Below are positions 1 to 11,997 of a stretch of DNA of 64,000 nucleotides, piece after piece. Every line of letters starts with the position of its first letter. Position 1 is the stretch's first letter. The position numbers were made by a program, and so were the translations under genes. The stretch comes from Agelas oroides. Its lineage: Eukaryota; Porifera; Demospongiae; Agelasida; Agelasidae. The stretch covers positions 2,670,085 through 2,734,084 of the forward strand of contig OX422192.1 of assembly GCA_949130485.1 (NCBI GenBank), given 5' to 3'. The notes beneath the pieces are model-generated. The model did no database searches and was not told the origin of the DNA. It saw only the letters and a program-made list of their open reading frames with translations.

Positions 1-121
1 GTTCTGGGGGGTCCTTATTTATCGAAAAATTAGTTTCGGGGGAACCAATTTTGATGGGTCCACTTTTACCATGACAGTTCTGTACTCAAGTTGGTATGCA
101 TTTCTTTACTTACAATTCCAG

Positions 122-3100
122 GTGGTTGCGACATCTGAATGAGTATGGAGTATGTCTGCTCACTGATGTTCCTACAGAACTTGGGCAGCTCAGGAAGGTA
201 ATAGGAAACGAAACAATTGTACAGGCTCATTGTCAGTTGAAGGAACCTTTCATGTGTCTCTTGAAAATAGATTTTTGCAAAAACAAGAATTGTGAGAACC
301 CATATGGGTGGGTCTATAAACATATTAGGTGGGCCAGGCCCACCCAGACCTACCTACCCTTGACTATGCCACTACCGTTCAAACATGCATGTGGCATTCC
401 TGTGTAGAAATTGAAGATTATTCCGTTGCATATTTCAAACACATCATTGCATTCGAAGTGCTGTATTGCTGAGCTTCATATTTGATGCATCTACGAAGTG
501 CATATAAGCCCTGCCCTTACCAAAAGTTCAGTGATATGGCACTTCAAACATGGTGATGCACTCAAAATACATGTCAGAATAATCTTCAATTTCTAGACGG
601 GACTACGACACATCCATATTATGACATACATGTAGTAGCAGAGGTTCTAATGTTAGAATAATGAAGATACTGCAGAGATCAACACATTGTACCACTGCTT
701 TGTCCGGATATGATAATTGTCACAGGTTGTGGAAAGTGGAGGGCTATTTCCAGTGGAGACTTTGTATGGAAAGGTAAGTTAAGTTTGTACTTTAAAGTGT
801 ATCACATGTGATGCACAAACTGTTTGTCGCTGGTGATCACTTTGTAATCTCACACATAAAACTGTAGCATTATGGTATTGATGTGTTGGTTATGCATTTG
901 GTTTCAGACCTGGTTATGAGACTATTCATCAGCAAACCAACTGTCTCAATTTCAGATATTTGATGTCGTTTCAATGGAGGAGCCTACGAACCTGGCATAC
1001 TGTCCAGTGGGATTGCCGTTTCACATGGATCTCACCTTTTACGAGAGCCCACCTGGATTGCAGTTCCTACATTGCATCAGGTACCTTAGGAACCACATTG
1101 CAAATGTTATATTGTACCAAGAGCGCATAAGAACAGGCGGCTAGAGGAAGAGCGTGTAACTCCAATAGAAGCCCGTAGTCCAGTCAAAATTATTGAACTG
1201 TACTAAAAATAGAACACTCGGCACATGCTTTGCAACAATGGCTTATGTCTATGTGCAGCTGCGCAGTACGTGTTACTATTTTTAGTACGATTCAATAATT
1301 CCGACCGGTTTCAAATTTACGGAGTTACACGCTCTTCCTCTAGCCGCCCGTTCTTATGCGCTCTTCTTGTACCTATAGTCTTGTTCTCAGTCTTCCCACC
1401 ACAGTTTTTGATTGTTTTGAAGACCAATTATTGTGTGAACTACAGTAGGAAGTCACTTACATGTGTCTGAACTTCAGTTAACTGAATCTTTAGTTATCCG
1501 AACCCCAAAAGTAATGATACTGTGCACTAAATGGCAAGTAACCTGCTTTGCATTCGAATTGTATTGTTCACTTATCTGAACATTTCAGTTATCCGAACAC
1601 CCTTTGGTCCCAACGTGTTCGGATAAGTGATTTCCCACTGTAATATTAATGTCTACCTTGGTAGACTCCCAACTAAAAGCATAAGCTTGAGGCCTTTTCT
1701 TGTGGTTTCAATCAAGTGTTGAAATCTTGCAACGTTCATGAAGTGTGGCAGTCCCGTGTAGAAATCAAAGGTTATTCTGTCGCGTATTTCGATTGCATCC
1801 TGCCATCGAAGTGCCGTATTGCTAAACTTCTGTTAAGGGCGGGGCTCATATGTGCTTCGTAGATTCATTAGATATTTATGCACCTACGAAGCACGTATGA
1901 GCCCCGCCCTTAACGGAAGTTCAGCGATACGGCGCTTCAAACACAGCAATGCGGTCCAAAGTACGCGATGGAATAACCTTTGATTGCTACACGGGACTGC
2001 CACAAGTAAAAAAACTTGCTGCTAATTGTTCACGATGAAGAAAATATGCGTGAAACACATTCTTTCAGTTGGGGGGGCCTCCTCCCTTCTCCTAGGTAGA
2101 CATGACTCAGTTTTTACATACTGTAGTGATCCAAAACTGGATGGTGAGAAAGCCTGGGAATGAGGCTACCTATTGACTGGTCTACGTGGTGTGTTAAATT
2201 TACTGCAGGAATGATGCGTGTGTTGAGGGAGGTGAGAGTGTGCTTCTTGATGCCTTTGCTGTGGTGGAGGAGATGAGGAAGAAACACCCCCAGCACTTTG
2301 CCACACTCACCAGGGTCCCTACAACCTTCCAAAGGATCCACTCCAAGAGGTTAGTTACGTGGACACACGAGATAACCTCATAACTGCAGTACAGAATGAA
2401 TTTGCCATGTGGTGTCAAAAACACCTCCAAGAAGTTACATTGACACACACAGTGCAATGTTAACTGCAGTGCAGAATAAATTTGCCACTTCGAAACTAAA
2501 TTATGCCAACTCACTCCAAAAAGATACACGCATACATATGACTGCAATAGTCCATATTGTTAGCCTGTGCAGAAGGAACTTGCCAGTTCCAAGTGTGACA
2601 GGCCTGTGTAGAATTTGAAGATTGTTCCGTTGCGTATTTTGAATGTATTTGAAGCACTGTAATGAGACTATTCATCAGCAAACTTTCTTTAACTCTTTGC
2701 ACGCGATGGGCACATTTATGTGCCCACGTAATGCTTCTGCGCTACGCGACGGGCACATTTATGCGCTGATGTCGTACAATCTTACGAGGTAAATAGCGAA
2801 GCCAAGCAAGCCTTTGGGGTAAATCCTTGCCTGTTGAGTAGTAATACACCTTTCCACTTACATCGCCCCGCGGGAAAGGCAGGAAGGGGCGGTGCTAGTT
2901 TGTAATCGTTCGTGAATTACAAGAAGGTGGTCAAACGCTAAGCTTTTTCTTGAACACAGGGAACAAGCGGCTTCTAGGTTTCACATAAGGCAGGAGTACT
3001 AACTTCAAATAACTTGGAAATAGACTTGGGGTGTCAGAGCTGTACATAAAAAATGAGAAAATCGGCACCGTTTCAAATTGCTGATAAGCTATGAGGTACA

Positions 3101-6100
3101 CCTACAGATGATGGCTTCAAACGTGTAAATGATTTCTGCGTGCAAAGAGTTAAGGGTGGGTTCACTTTGTAGATGTACAGTAGGAAGTCACTTACCCGAA
3201 CTTCAGCAGGTAGCCAAAGTCCTCCTACCTCACCTTTCCTCCTTTTTCCTCCTCCTCCTACTTTTCTTTCTCCCTCTCTTTTTGTCCTTGTTCCTGTGTG
3301 CTCCCTCTTCATCCTCCATCGTCTCCACCCTCCCCCTCTTTCCAACCTTCTCCTTGCCCCACGTGCTAGATCGATGGTTATCCAAATCTTCAGTTATCCA
3401 AACCCCCAAAATAATGATATTCATAAAAAAATTTGCTGTGCGTTAAATGAAAAATAATGTGCTTTGCATTCAAATAGTATTCTTTCACTTATTGGAACAT
3501 TTCAGTTATCTGAACACCCTTTGGTCCCAACTTGTTCGGATAAGTGACTTCCGCCACTGTCCTATGGAACGCCAAATGCAACAAAAATAAGCTGTTTGTG
3601 TAGGCTGGATCGTTCCTCGTTCTCACGACCGTGTCGCGAATGTTTGGGTCGAAGTGCGATCACGGGAACGTATACTCACGTTTTCAAGAGCGTTTCAAGG
3701 ATCGATCCCAGGAACGATCTCGGGAACGCTCCAAGGATCGATTCCAGGAACGTTCTCGAGAACGTTCCAAGGATTGATTCCTATTTTTGTATGGGTGCTT
3801 ATAAACGGCACTGCCCCCCTCACGTCTACCCTCATGTCTATCTGACGTCACGCACGTGACTCTATCTCCCAGGCCTTCCTCCTCCATTTTATCATACTGC
3901 AAGCGATCAAACTGGAGGCGGGAATGGCCTGGGAACGAGGCTACAAAATCATGGAATGTTCTCGAGATCGTTCCCGGAATCTATCCTTGGAACGTTCTCG
4001 AGAATGTTCCCGGAACCAATCCTTGGAACATTCTCGAGAACGTTCCCGGAATCGTCCATACTGTACTAGATATATTCATGTGTCTATGAATCAGGAATGA
4101 TCGAACCTTATCCTTACCGGAAATTCAATGATACGGCACTTCAAATGCAGCGATACATTCTATAGAATAATCTTCAATTTCTACATGAGACTGTCACAAG
4201 TATTATTAGTGAAGCAGAAGATCTCAAACTGGTTACAACCACTCTGAGTTCACGTTATTGTTAACAGAACTCATTTTTGGCTCAGTGATGATCAGACTTA
4301 ATAGTCATAGTGTACACTAGCTCAGAATCTATCAAGTAATCTGAGGGCTACGTGTATGCTCATACCGTAAAATTAAGCACCAGTGCTTATTTTTTGAAAT
4401 TAGCAGCCAGAATGGGTGCTTATTTTCGAGGGGTGCTTATTTTCATGGTGTGCTAATACATGCAGGTAATTTTCTGGCAGTGTGGGAACGGATTAGCTAT
4501 ATTAGGCCTAGAGATTCTAATTTCTGTCCTATGTTTATAGCTTTTCTACAACCAGACATACAGTCAGCAATCGATCGATCGTTGCCAACCCCTGCCCACC
4601 AACCATAAAGTGCTTGGAACTAACGAAAGTTTTTCCTAATTCCTTGATATGCTTTATCAAGAGGCCTTGCCTAAATTTTGGTTTGTAACCTGTGCCGATA
4701 GCTTGCTTACAATTGGAGATAGACACTGGCGGAAATTAGCTGCCACATTCGAAAAAGCCAAATCAGCAAATTCACTTCATTTGCACGGTAATGGATGCCT
4801 TTTCATGTGGGGTGCCTATTTTTGTATGGGTGCTTATAAATGGCACTGTGGTTGTTGTAATCAAAATGGGTGCCTATATTCATGGGGCACTTATTTTCTA
4901 TGGGCGCTTATTATCCCAATTTCACGGTATACAAAAACGTAGTACTGTATAAGCTTTTGCTCTGGTACATAATCTTGTTTCTGTTGCTGTCTCCTCCCTC
5001 TGTATACAGGGAGAACCCAGCTTGTTTTACCTACCAGAGACCTCACATTACACTGGACGAGTCCTCAAATGTGAGCCATAAAACTTTCTTAGATGAACAG
5101 TGTAGAATGATGTGCCCCCAAAGGAGTATGGTATAGCCATAGTAGAGTTTGGTAGGCAACACACTACACTGTTGCAAGAATGCAAAAAGAGTTTGAGAAG
5201 CAGTCAGAAGGCAGCCAGGGAACTGGGCTGCCACTGTCTCGCCTCCAGACCAAATTTCTCGCTCTAGCCTCATCATAAAATAGGGTCTGGACACTTTCAC
5301 TGGTAAATCACTAATTGTAGGTGTTACAGTAAAACCTCTAATAACGGACCCTCCGAAGAGCGGCGGACTACCTCTCTATAGCGGACAGATCACTTGCCCC
5401 CAATTGATTTTACCATAGAACTAATACATTTCGAACCTCCGAGAAGCGGACACCTCTTAACTCCATACAACGGACACTGATGAGCCCCAGACTTACCTTA
5501 GCCAATACAAAATTACCTCTGAAAACGGACAGTGAAACTACACCCACCAATAGTTTTGTACATATTGCGAATGCTTGTCGACCGCTTTCGTAAGATTGTG
5601 CGCCACCATTGCTGGATTCAAAGACCGGGCATTATATTAGCACTGCTGCTTATTGTGCTAGCCTTTCTCGTCATGGTACAGCAACGGAGAGGTCTGAAAA
5701 TACGACCTCATCGTGTCAAACAGCCCGAGCACACATTACCACGCCTACCGGAGGTATACCGAATGCCCATAATGGATACCTCCGTATTCTGGATACGCAG
5801 TGGTGGTCCTTTCCACTGTACTCGCAAACGAAAAGTTTCGGTTAGCTACGTACAAATATCATTCGAGTGTTTACTGTATAAACATATGTCATAATTGCAT
5901 CATTCTGCATTTTTTATGCAAGTAGCATTGCTCTTGCCATCTTGCAATTGAAAAAAATATCAAAATATATCCACAGAATATATTGTACTACTACAATTTA
6001 AAGCCTTTAAGTGTTAGTTTTTTTTGTCTTTAAGGACTTTCCAATGGGTTTAAAAGAAAACTTCCAAGAAGAGGACAACCTCTCTACAAGGGACAAATGA

Positions 6101-9100
6101 GGTTTTACTGTAAATGCATTATCAGTTACTAGTGGCATAAGTTATCTGTGATGATATAATTTACTTGTCTGAGCAATCTGATTGATACAACAACATGCCG
6201 ATATGCTTTATAATTAGGCCCCAGTTTTGTGTCCAGATCCTACTCTTTGATGTGGCCACCGGGTGTGCATGTGCAAAACATTTGGTGTGGGGGAAAAAAT
6301 CCATCACAATGACTTAAATCCTGAACTAAAGTTATTTGTTAGGCAACCTGTGTCAATATTCCTATGGTACAATACTAGCTTGCAACAAGATTCTTGTATT
6401 GTGCTTGGGTCTGGCTTCACCTCAGCCAAGTTACTCCACTGTATCGATCTTCCTACAACTAGTTTACTATAGGTTTTGTAGGAACTTACATCAGAACTTA
6501 CATGGGTTTATCTTCCACAGGTTACAGGCATTTTCTGGAATCCGCAAATTGAAGGTCCACTGTCCATTCCTGAGGTGTGCAGAATTTTAAATTACTTGTC
6601 CTTGCTATCTTCTCTCATTTATCATATACGTATGTAGTATGTAGCAGGAGCCTGTGTGTTGGTCTTCACCGATTTTGGTTTCTTGCACAGGAGGACGTTG
6701 AGAGTTACTATGAGGCCTACATCTGCATGGGAACCATGTTTGATGAATCAGATCTTAAGGTGAAGCAGTCTCGGGTAGAAATCAAACATTATTCCATATT
6801 TCAATCACATTACTGCGTTTGAAACACTGTAGCGCAGAACTTCCATTAAGGGCAGGGCTCGTACGTGCTGCATAGACGTGTCAGGTACTCATGCATCTAT
6901 GCAACATGTATGAGCCCTGCCCTTAACGAAAGTTCTGCGCTACAGTGCTTCGAACGCGGTAACACAGTCGAAATACGCAACAGAATAACTTTCAATTTCT
7001 ACCCGGGACTGCCACATGTTGTTTCACAGCACTGAATTATAAACATACACTATGTATTTACGCAAGTATAAAAGCATTATGTGCCATTACATACCATACT
7101 CTTGCATTGTTAAGCGCATTTCACTTGTAAGCGCATTTCACTTGTAAGCGCATATTTGCTATTAAGTGCTGCCCTGCTGGAAAAACTACACAAGAAACAT
7201 GCATGTTTCATGCATGTCACAGCAAATTTCATGCGTGCTTCACCATGCCTGTTTCATGCATGTCCCACATACAATGTACATGCATGTTTCATGTTCCATG
7301 CATGGAACATGCATGGAACATGTGAGAAATTGGGACGTTTTTCATGCATGTGACATGCATGAACCATGCATGCTACATGAATGCGATTACCATGAATGTA
7401 CCATGCATGAGCCATGCATACATGGTCTGGCCGTAGTCTCGTCCCCAGACCTCATCCAGCGCTGGGGTTGGTTTGGGGTCTGGGACCGAGACTAGGTCTG
7501 GCTGTTGAAAAAGCATTCTGCTGTGTTCAAGTTTCTTGTATAGAAGCCTGCATGTGAGTAGCACAAGTTGAAAATTATACTAGGTATATAGCCAGCAAAT
7601 CCACCATGCTACGCATACACAATACTAGGTAGCCAGCAAATCCACAGCACTACACAATACTAGGTAGCCAGCAAATCCACAGTGCTACGCATACACAATA
7701 GCTACTAGGTAGCCAGTAAATTCATTAGCTGTGCTACAACAGTAGCTGGCTAGCTAAGCTATAGCCAGTGAATCCACAGCACTATACATGCTACATAAGC
7801 ACTAGTTAGCCAGCAAATTGACAGCGCTGCACAAAACCAGCTAGCTAGCAAAATCATAGTGCTATGTATACACATTGTACTAGCTACCCAGCTAAATTTA
7901 ACTTCAGAACTAGAAAAAAACTCTACTGTCTACAGCTAAGTAGCCTAAGATTAGCTTCCTTTGCAGTAAAGGGTGCAGCATTAAACTACAGTGTCTATAG
8001 TTACATGCAGCTACCTGAAAAGATTACAACTGAAAAGCTTGGACTCACCATATCTCTGGCTGTATAGGCAGCTATATACAACACTCAAGTATGTTAATAG
8101 CTATAGCTTGACTTGGGGCCAGCAGCAAATTAAGCTAAGTTGGACCAACTCAACAGTTATAGCCACAGAGCTACTCTTCCATGCAAACTTCACAGAAATT
8201 TGAAAAGATTTGAGCAGCTGTACGTTGCAGCTGCTTAGAATTTTTGGAGCCAAAATTGTTGTTTACAGTATCAGGGGTCCCTTCCATGCATGTATCATGC
8301 ATGGAAAGGAGAACCTTGCATGCTTCATGCATGGAAGGGAGAACCATGCATGGAAGGGGGAGGCTCATGCATGAAGCATGCATGGTTCTCCTTTCCATGC
8401 ATGATACATGCATGGAAGGGGCAGGCTCATGCATGTATCATGCATGGAAGGGAGAACCATGCACGCTCCATGCATGGAATGGTAGACTTGTGCATGTACC
8501 ATGCATGGATCATGCATGACACATGCATCCATGCATGGAATACGTTGAAACATGCATGTTTCATGTACAGAATTTCCAGCAGGGTGGTCTGTTATTGCAT
8601 AATTCTAAATAAAGCACACACTAAATGCAGTTTGTTTATTAGGCACTTATTTCCTTGCTGTGGAGATATAAGCATATGTACTCAACAACGCATGAGTATG
8701 GTAAAATGGTGTTCTGCAAATTACTCTTCCTATGAGAAGTGACTGTCTGAATTTGTTTGTTTCATGCAGCTTTATCATCAACTAAAACCTGGAGAAGCGA
8801 TAACCTTCAACAACAGACGGTTCTTACACTCAAGGACGGCCTTTAAGTTGAATGGTGGAATGAGACATTTACAGGTGGCCACATCCCTACTGATCATTTT
8901 GCTACATAGTTACTGTATGTATGATCTCGATAATACCCTCCCTGGAGTTTCGAGCTTTTGGCACACCATCTATATGCCTTGTACTGTCATTACTGCAGTA
9001 TTGCCCATGCATACATATACATACATCTTTATATATAGCGTAAAATCTTCAGGGAAGACTCTGCAAGGCAAACAGCCCCTGAAGATAGAAAAAATACACT

Positions 9101-10083
9101 TACATTGAAACCTCTAGTAACGGACCCTCCGAAAAGCGGACTACCTCTGTACAGTGGACAGACCACCTGCCCCCGATTGATTTTACCATAGAGCTAATAC
9201 ATTTTCAACCTCCGAGAAGCGGACACCTCTCAACTCTGTACAACGGACACTGATCAGCCCCAGACTTACCATAGTCAATAATTACCTCCTAAATAGGACA
9301 GTGAAACTACACCCACCAATAGTTTGTACAATCATAGTGTGGAGATGCTTGTCAACCGCTTTCGTAAGATTGTGCACCACCGTCGCTGGATTCAAAGACT
9401 GGGCATTATATTTGCACTGTTGCTCATCGTGCTAGCCTTTCTTGCAATCATACAGCAACGAAGAGTTCCAAAAATGTGACCTCATCGTGCTCAACAGCCG
9501 AGTACACATTACCACGCCTACTGGAAGTATACCAAACGCCCATAACGGTATTCAGGACACGCAGTGGTGGTCCTTTCCACTGTACTTGTAAATAATGAAA
9601 ATTTCGGTTAATCGAGGTTTATTTAGTTACTGTATAACTATGTAAGTCACAATTGCAACCATTATACATTTTTTATACGATTAGTATTGCTCTTGCCATC
9701 TCACAATTCAAATATATATATGTATAATGTATTTTAAAGACTTTAAGTGTTATTTTTGGTCTTTAAGGACTTTACGTATAGCCACATCATTACCCCGTTG
9801 ACCAGTTATGTATCATGTTAGCCCCTCATACCACGTAGCTGCCAACAAAAGTGTCTAATCATCTGAGTCTCTGTTTTGATGTTAGTCTAGCTGGTACTGC
9901 ATGGATACGTGAACTGTTCAGTATTACGAGTGTGTTTATATCATTCTGTAACGTTGGCTGCTTTACCTTTTCCAGGGTATCTATGTAAACATTGATGATT
10001 TCAAGAGTCGAGTCCGGGTTCTCGCATCCAAGTTCTCCCCCAACTATGCAGTTAAAACTGTTCTCAACCAAGAATGTGCTTAA
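122..10083 (+). CDS. Gamma-butyrobetaine dioxygenase-like gene, copy A (3' part)
   Basis: Nine coding exons with matching GT..AG borders and phases: 122-197, 726-773, 956-1080, 2209-2349, 5010-5070, 6521-6574, 6691-6759, 8770-8874 and 9976-10083 (TAA stop), together 261 codons. The family is Fe(II)/2-oxoglutarate dioxygenases of the BBOX1/TMLHE group, which hydroxylate trimethylammonium substrates in carnitine synthesis. Seen: the HxD iron pair in LPFHMD (exon 3), GGES early in exon 4, LKPGEAITFNNRRFLHSR with the distal iron His (exon 8), and an Arg 12 residues later in GGMRHLQ that fits the 2-oxoglutarate ligand. The C-terminal GIYVNIDDFKSRVRVL looks closer to BBOX1 than to TMLHE. By comparison with copy B about 199 N-terminal residues (leader, zinc domain) lie left of the window. 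The large introns hold several MITEs. Exact substrate is not proven. Confidence 0.85.
391..611. repeat. Hairpin MITE, family 1 (degraded copy)
   Basis: Begins gtggcattcctgtgtag and ends with a degraded complement (gacgggactacgacac). The internal halves are inverted copies around 480-500. It is related to the better copies at 1745-2003 and 6763-7014. Truncated relatives lie at 2595-2665 and 4076-4199. Intronic in copy A. Confidence 0.6.
1443..1640. mobile_element. Short pogo/Tigger-like MITE
   Basis: CAGTAGGAAGTCACTTAC at the left and its near-complement GATTTCCCACTG at the right, flanked by TA on both sides (1441-1442, 1641-1642). TA duplication and CAGT..ACTG ends fit Tc1/mariner-pogo elements. 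It is 198 bp with no coding capacity. A longer relative is at 3178-3559. Confidence 0.6.
1745..2003. repeat. Hairpin MITE, family 1 (near-complete palindrome)
   Basis: Termini GTGGCAGTCCCGTGTAG and CTACACGGGACTGCCAC are exact complements. Almost the whole 259 bp folds back, including the inner pair around gggcggggctcat and atgagccccgccc. Such full-length palindromes are typical of non-autonomous hairpin MITEs. Intron 3 of copy A. Confidence 0.75.
2595..2665. repeat. Family 1 MITE, left-end fragment
   Basis: gtgacaggcctgtgtagaat and the following ~50 bases match the left end of the family 1 hairpin at 391-611. The rest is missing; the piggyBac-like element at 2689 starts shortly after it. Confidence 0.5.
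2689..3153. mobile_element. piggyBac-like MITE
   Basis: TTAACTCTTTGCACGC at the left and GCGTGCAAAGAGTTAA at the right are perfect inverted repeats that include a TTAA on each side, the target duplication of piggyBac elements. The element is 465 bp with no transposase reading frame. A second, degraded copy with shared interior (gtaaatcc..gttgagtagtaat) lies at 36776-37416. Confidence 0.75.
3178..3559. mobile_element. Pogo-like MITE with a pyrimidine-rich insert
   Basis: Same ends as the element at 1443-1640 (CAGTAGGAAGTCACTTAC and a complementary GTGACTTCCGCCACTG). It is expanded by a CT-rich low-complexity tract at about 3221-3360. The reading frames across that tract are compositional and I do not call them genes. 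Confidence 0.55.
3697..4057. repeat. Inverted arrays of a 36-bp unit
   Basis: The left arm (about 3697-3780) has two 36-bp units carrying GGAACGTTCTCGAGAACG. The right arm (about 3952-4057) has three 36-bp units in the opposite orientation. Between the arms lies about 170 bp that includes the right end of the TAGTCTCG-family MITE (near 3924-3943). It is a foldback structure with internal repeats, probably transposon-derived. Confidence 0.6.
4076..4199. repeat. Family 1 MITE, right-half fragment
   Basis: Carries the right half of the family 1 hairpin (ccttaccggaaattcaatga to ctacatgagactgtcac). It directly follows the 36-bp inverted array, so it may have been truncated by that insertion. Confidence 0.5.
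4363..4929. mobile_element. Non-autonomous element with TACCGTAAAATT ends
   Basis: TACCGTAAAATTAAGCACC at the left pairs with AATTTCACGGTA at the right. The interior repeats gggtgcttattttcatgg-like units several times. It is 567 bp with no coding capacity. Its termini resemble those of the 1.7-kb foldback at 27006-28683. Confidence 0.6.
5327..6110. mobile_element. Pogo-like non-autonomous element, copy 1
   Basis: CAGTAAAACCTC at the left and GAGGTTTTACTG at the right are perfect inverted repeats flanked by TA on both sides, as in pogo/Tc1-mariner elements. It is 784 bp. The interior holds an open frame starting at 5568 with a hydrophobic stretch (IILALLLIVLAFLVMV) after a basic region. The same stretch occurs in copy 2 near 9350. 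No transposase is present. Intron 5 of copy A. Confidence 0.7.
6763..7014. repeat. Hairpin MITE, family 1, next to a splice donor
   Basis: Left end gcagtctcgggtagaaat and right end atttctacccgggactgc are complementary, and most of the interior folds back. The left end begins a few bases after the GT of exon 6691-6759 of copy A. Confidence 0.7.
7434..7494. repeat. TAGTCTCG-family MITE
   Basis: tagtctcgtccccagacc paired with ggtctgggaccgagacta, 61 bp. It is one of many copies in the window of a short inverted-repeat family with ends TAGTCTCGTTCCCAGAC (or TAGCCTCGTTCCCAGGC). Single ends are seen near 2150-2165, 3924-3943, 20814-20834, 23228-23245 and 24330-24350. Confidence 0.65.
7577..7880. 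repeat. Degenerate minisatellite (ctaggtagccagcaaatcca)
   Basis: Six to seven imperfect units containing tagccagcaaatccacag and gctacgcatacaca, spaced about 40-60 bp. Units to the right are more diverged. Part of intron 7 of copy A. Confidence 0.55.
9103..9775. mobile_element. Pogo-like non-autonomous element, copy 2 (3' truncated)
   Basis: Diverged copy of the element at 5327-6110, starting at gaaacctctagtaacggacc and ending near ctttaaggactttacg without the right inverted repeat. It keeps the region with the hydrophobic frame but has a TGA shortly after it. Confidence 0.6.
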
Positions 10084-10091
10084 TTAAGTTG

Positions 10092-10200
10092 TTATTACAA
10101 TATTTATATGCAGTGTTAGCTAGTTTATAACTAAGTCTTGTCATTGCAGTATTTATATGCAGTGTTAGCTAGTTTATAACTTGTCATTGCAGTATTTACA
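10092..10200. repeat. Tandem duplication of ~45 bp
   Basis: tatttatatgcagtgttagc plus ctagtttataac occurs twice with the spacer (aa)cttgtcattgcag, followed by a third partial unit. It lies just downstream of the copy A stop codon, in its likely 3' UTR. Confidence 0.65.
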
Positions 10201-10639
10201 ACTTGTAGCTCATGACATTTTTGCCAAAAATAATCATCTTACAAAAGGACACAGACAGTTACAGCTGAGGCAACATGCTCTAAATCGCTCGGTGTCAGGT
10301 TGCAAGTCACAAGAGGTATGTGCATAAGACACACTCCAGGGTTGCACCAAGCCAGATGACTAAGGCATGTGTTAGGAAAGTAGTGCTGTCTTCAAACATA
10401 TCTGCTCTTAACTTGTTAGCTTATGACTGTTTTGGCTTGTAAAAAGAATAATTGTATAATTATATATCTTACAAAAGGCATAAAAAGTTAACACATGTAC
10501 AGGCAACAGTCGTCATGTTGTTTGCAAGCAGTTAGTGTCTTCAACAAAACCTCTGGTCTTATCCTGAATTACTATGTGTGCAAGTGTCACAGATCCAGTG
10601 TTCCTACTAGTAGTTTAGTTTCAGTTTAATTGGGCTATA

Positions 10640-11240
10640 GATTCGATCATTGTTAGTTTTGGTTTGCTAAATATAGTATGTTTTAGTTGACTACCATTTT
10701 TGAGTAAGGTATACTGGTCATCATCACTGAACACCAGGACCTTGTGCATGTTTGAATGCTTCCTTAATTGAGTGTCAAAGTCTATGTCCCTAGCTTGGAA
10801 ACTTGAGTCAGCATGGACCATCATCAGGCATACCAAATGATCAATCAGACAAAATTCAAGTTGGAGTATATAAAACACCTGTACTCGAGATCTGCCACTG
10901 TCACACACATATGTAGCTCGTATTTAAATGGTATCCAATACCCAATGGGTAGTCAAAGTTTTGCCCTCCCATCTTCCTTACTGACTTCACCACCTATAAT
11001 CAAAGTAACCATGTCTGTTGAACTATTTGCATGCTTTGGTAACATCCACATTGCTCTCACTATCTGTAGCCAGCAATGTCAGTGGGACCTCCACTCCCAA
11101 ATGGTGGCTTCCCTTTGGAAGCTACAGTCCAAACTCTTTGGCCCTGTGTATCGATGTACTGCTGTGTATACCCTCTAAATGTGCTGCACAGGTGCTTGGT
11201 ACTGAATTCCTCAGTCAGACGCCTGGCAGCTACTCAGTAT
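10640..11240 (-). pseudogene. Decayed NHL-repeat copy 1
   Basis: On the minus strand the pieces align with the better copy at 12129-12950. They include a VCDSGRSRVQVF blade strand (about 10880-10910), a KVLVFSDDDQY strand (about 10700-10750), and weaker matches up to about 11240 (IDTQGQRVWTV). Frames are broken by several stops and shifts. NHL repeats build beta-propellers, for example in TRIM2/3/71-type ubiquitin ligases. No intact gene can be read. Confidence 0.6.
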
Positions 11241-11886
11241 GTGCGGTCAACTCCATTAGGGAATATTAAATGCATGCATGTGTTCTGTCTTGATGGAGAG
11301 AAATATTTTGTTAGACTCCTAAAGGAGTTCTGACGGCACCTACTGAGTGGCAGGTACTGCAAGTAGTACTGGAGAAGGTGAGATAATATGTGTTGATAAA
11401 TTAAACACATCCAAATCATTCATTATGACCGGTGATGGGGGAGTGAGAGGATATGGGAACTAACCTATTTATTGGCAGGATTTGCTGACAGCTTACTTGT
11501 AACATAGGTAGTTGCTGGCAAATTTTATTGTGCAGTTTCACCATTTAAATTCTGAAGTGACTGGTGAAATTGATGAAAATTCCTCTTACAAAATGTCCCG
11601 CTATACTATATTACAAACTAAAATACACATATATATACTCCACTTCACCCTTGTTTCTGTGGCAACAGGTGGGTATTATTTTCCATATACTGACAGGAAG
11701 TTGTAGATTCTGTAGATTCTGTTCCATATATCCCAGAAGTTGTAAAATGATGTTTCCTATAAGCTACCTTGTTTACAGTGTAAACTACTTTACATGTTTA
11801 CTAATAACATAGCTTGTTTACAGTGAAAACTACCATGTGTGTTTACTAATAACAACAAGGACCAATCAGAGTGGAGAATATAACAT

Positions 11887-11997
11887 ATAAACCACAGTAG
11901 ACAGGGATTTATGGTCCATAAACAACCCTCGCCCTTGGGCTGCGCCCTCGGGCTCGGGTGGTTTATGGACCATAAATCCCTGTCTACTGTGGTTTAT
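11887..11997. repeat. Palindrome of 111 bp
   Basis: ATAAACCACAGTAGACAGGG at the left is complementary to the right end, and the arms run about 45 nt with few mismatches around a GC-rich centre. It is likely a hairpin MITE between the two NHL pseudogenes. Confidence 0.65.

Larger units (their letters stand above)
7172..8584. mobile_element. Foldback-like element full of CATGCATG palindromes
   Basis: Bounded by CCCTGCTGGAAA at 7172 and its complement TTTCCAGCAGGG at 8573-8584. Two blocks (7195-7430 and 8280-8565) are packed with CATGCATG and TTTCATGCATG motifs, so the DNA is self-complementary at many scales. The long frames here (Met-His-Cys rich) are by-products. Nested inside are a TAGTCTCG-family MITE and a degenerate minisatellite. 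Confidence 0.6.

Noticed and set aside
8171-8742. Met-His-Cys-rich proteins
   Set aside because: Products of CATGCATG repeats; all frames on both strands look alike.
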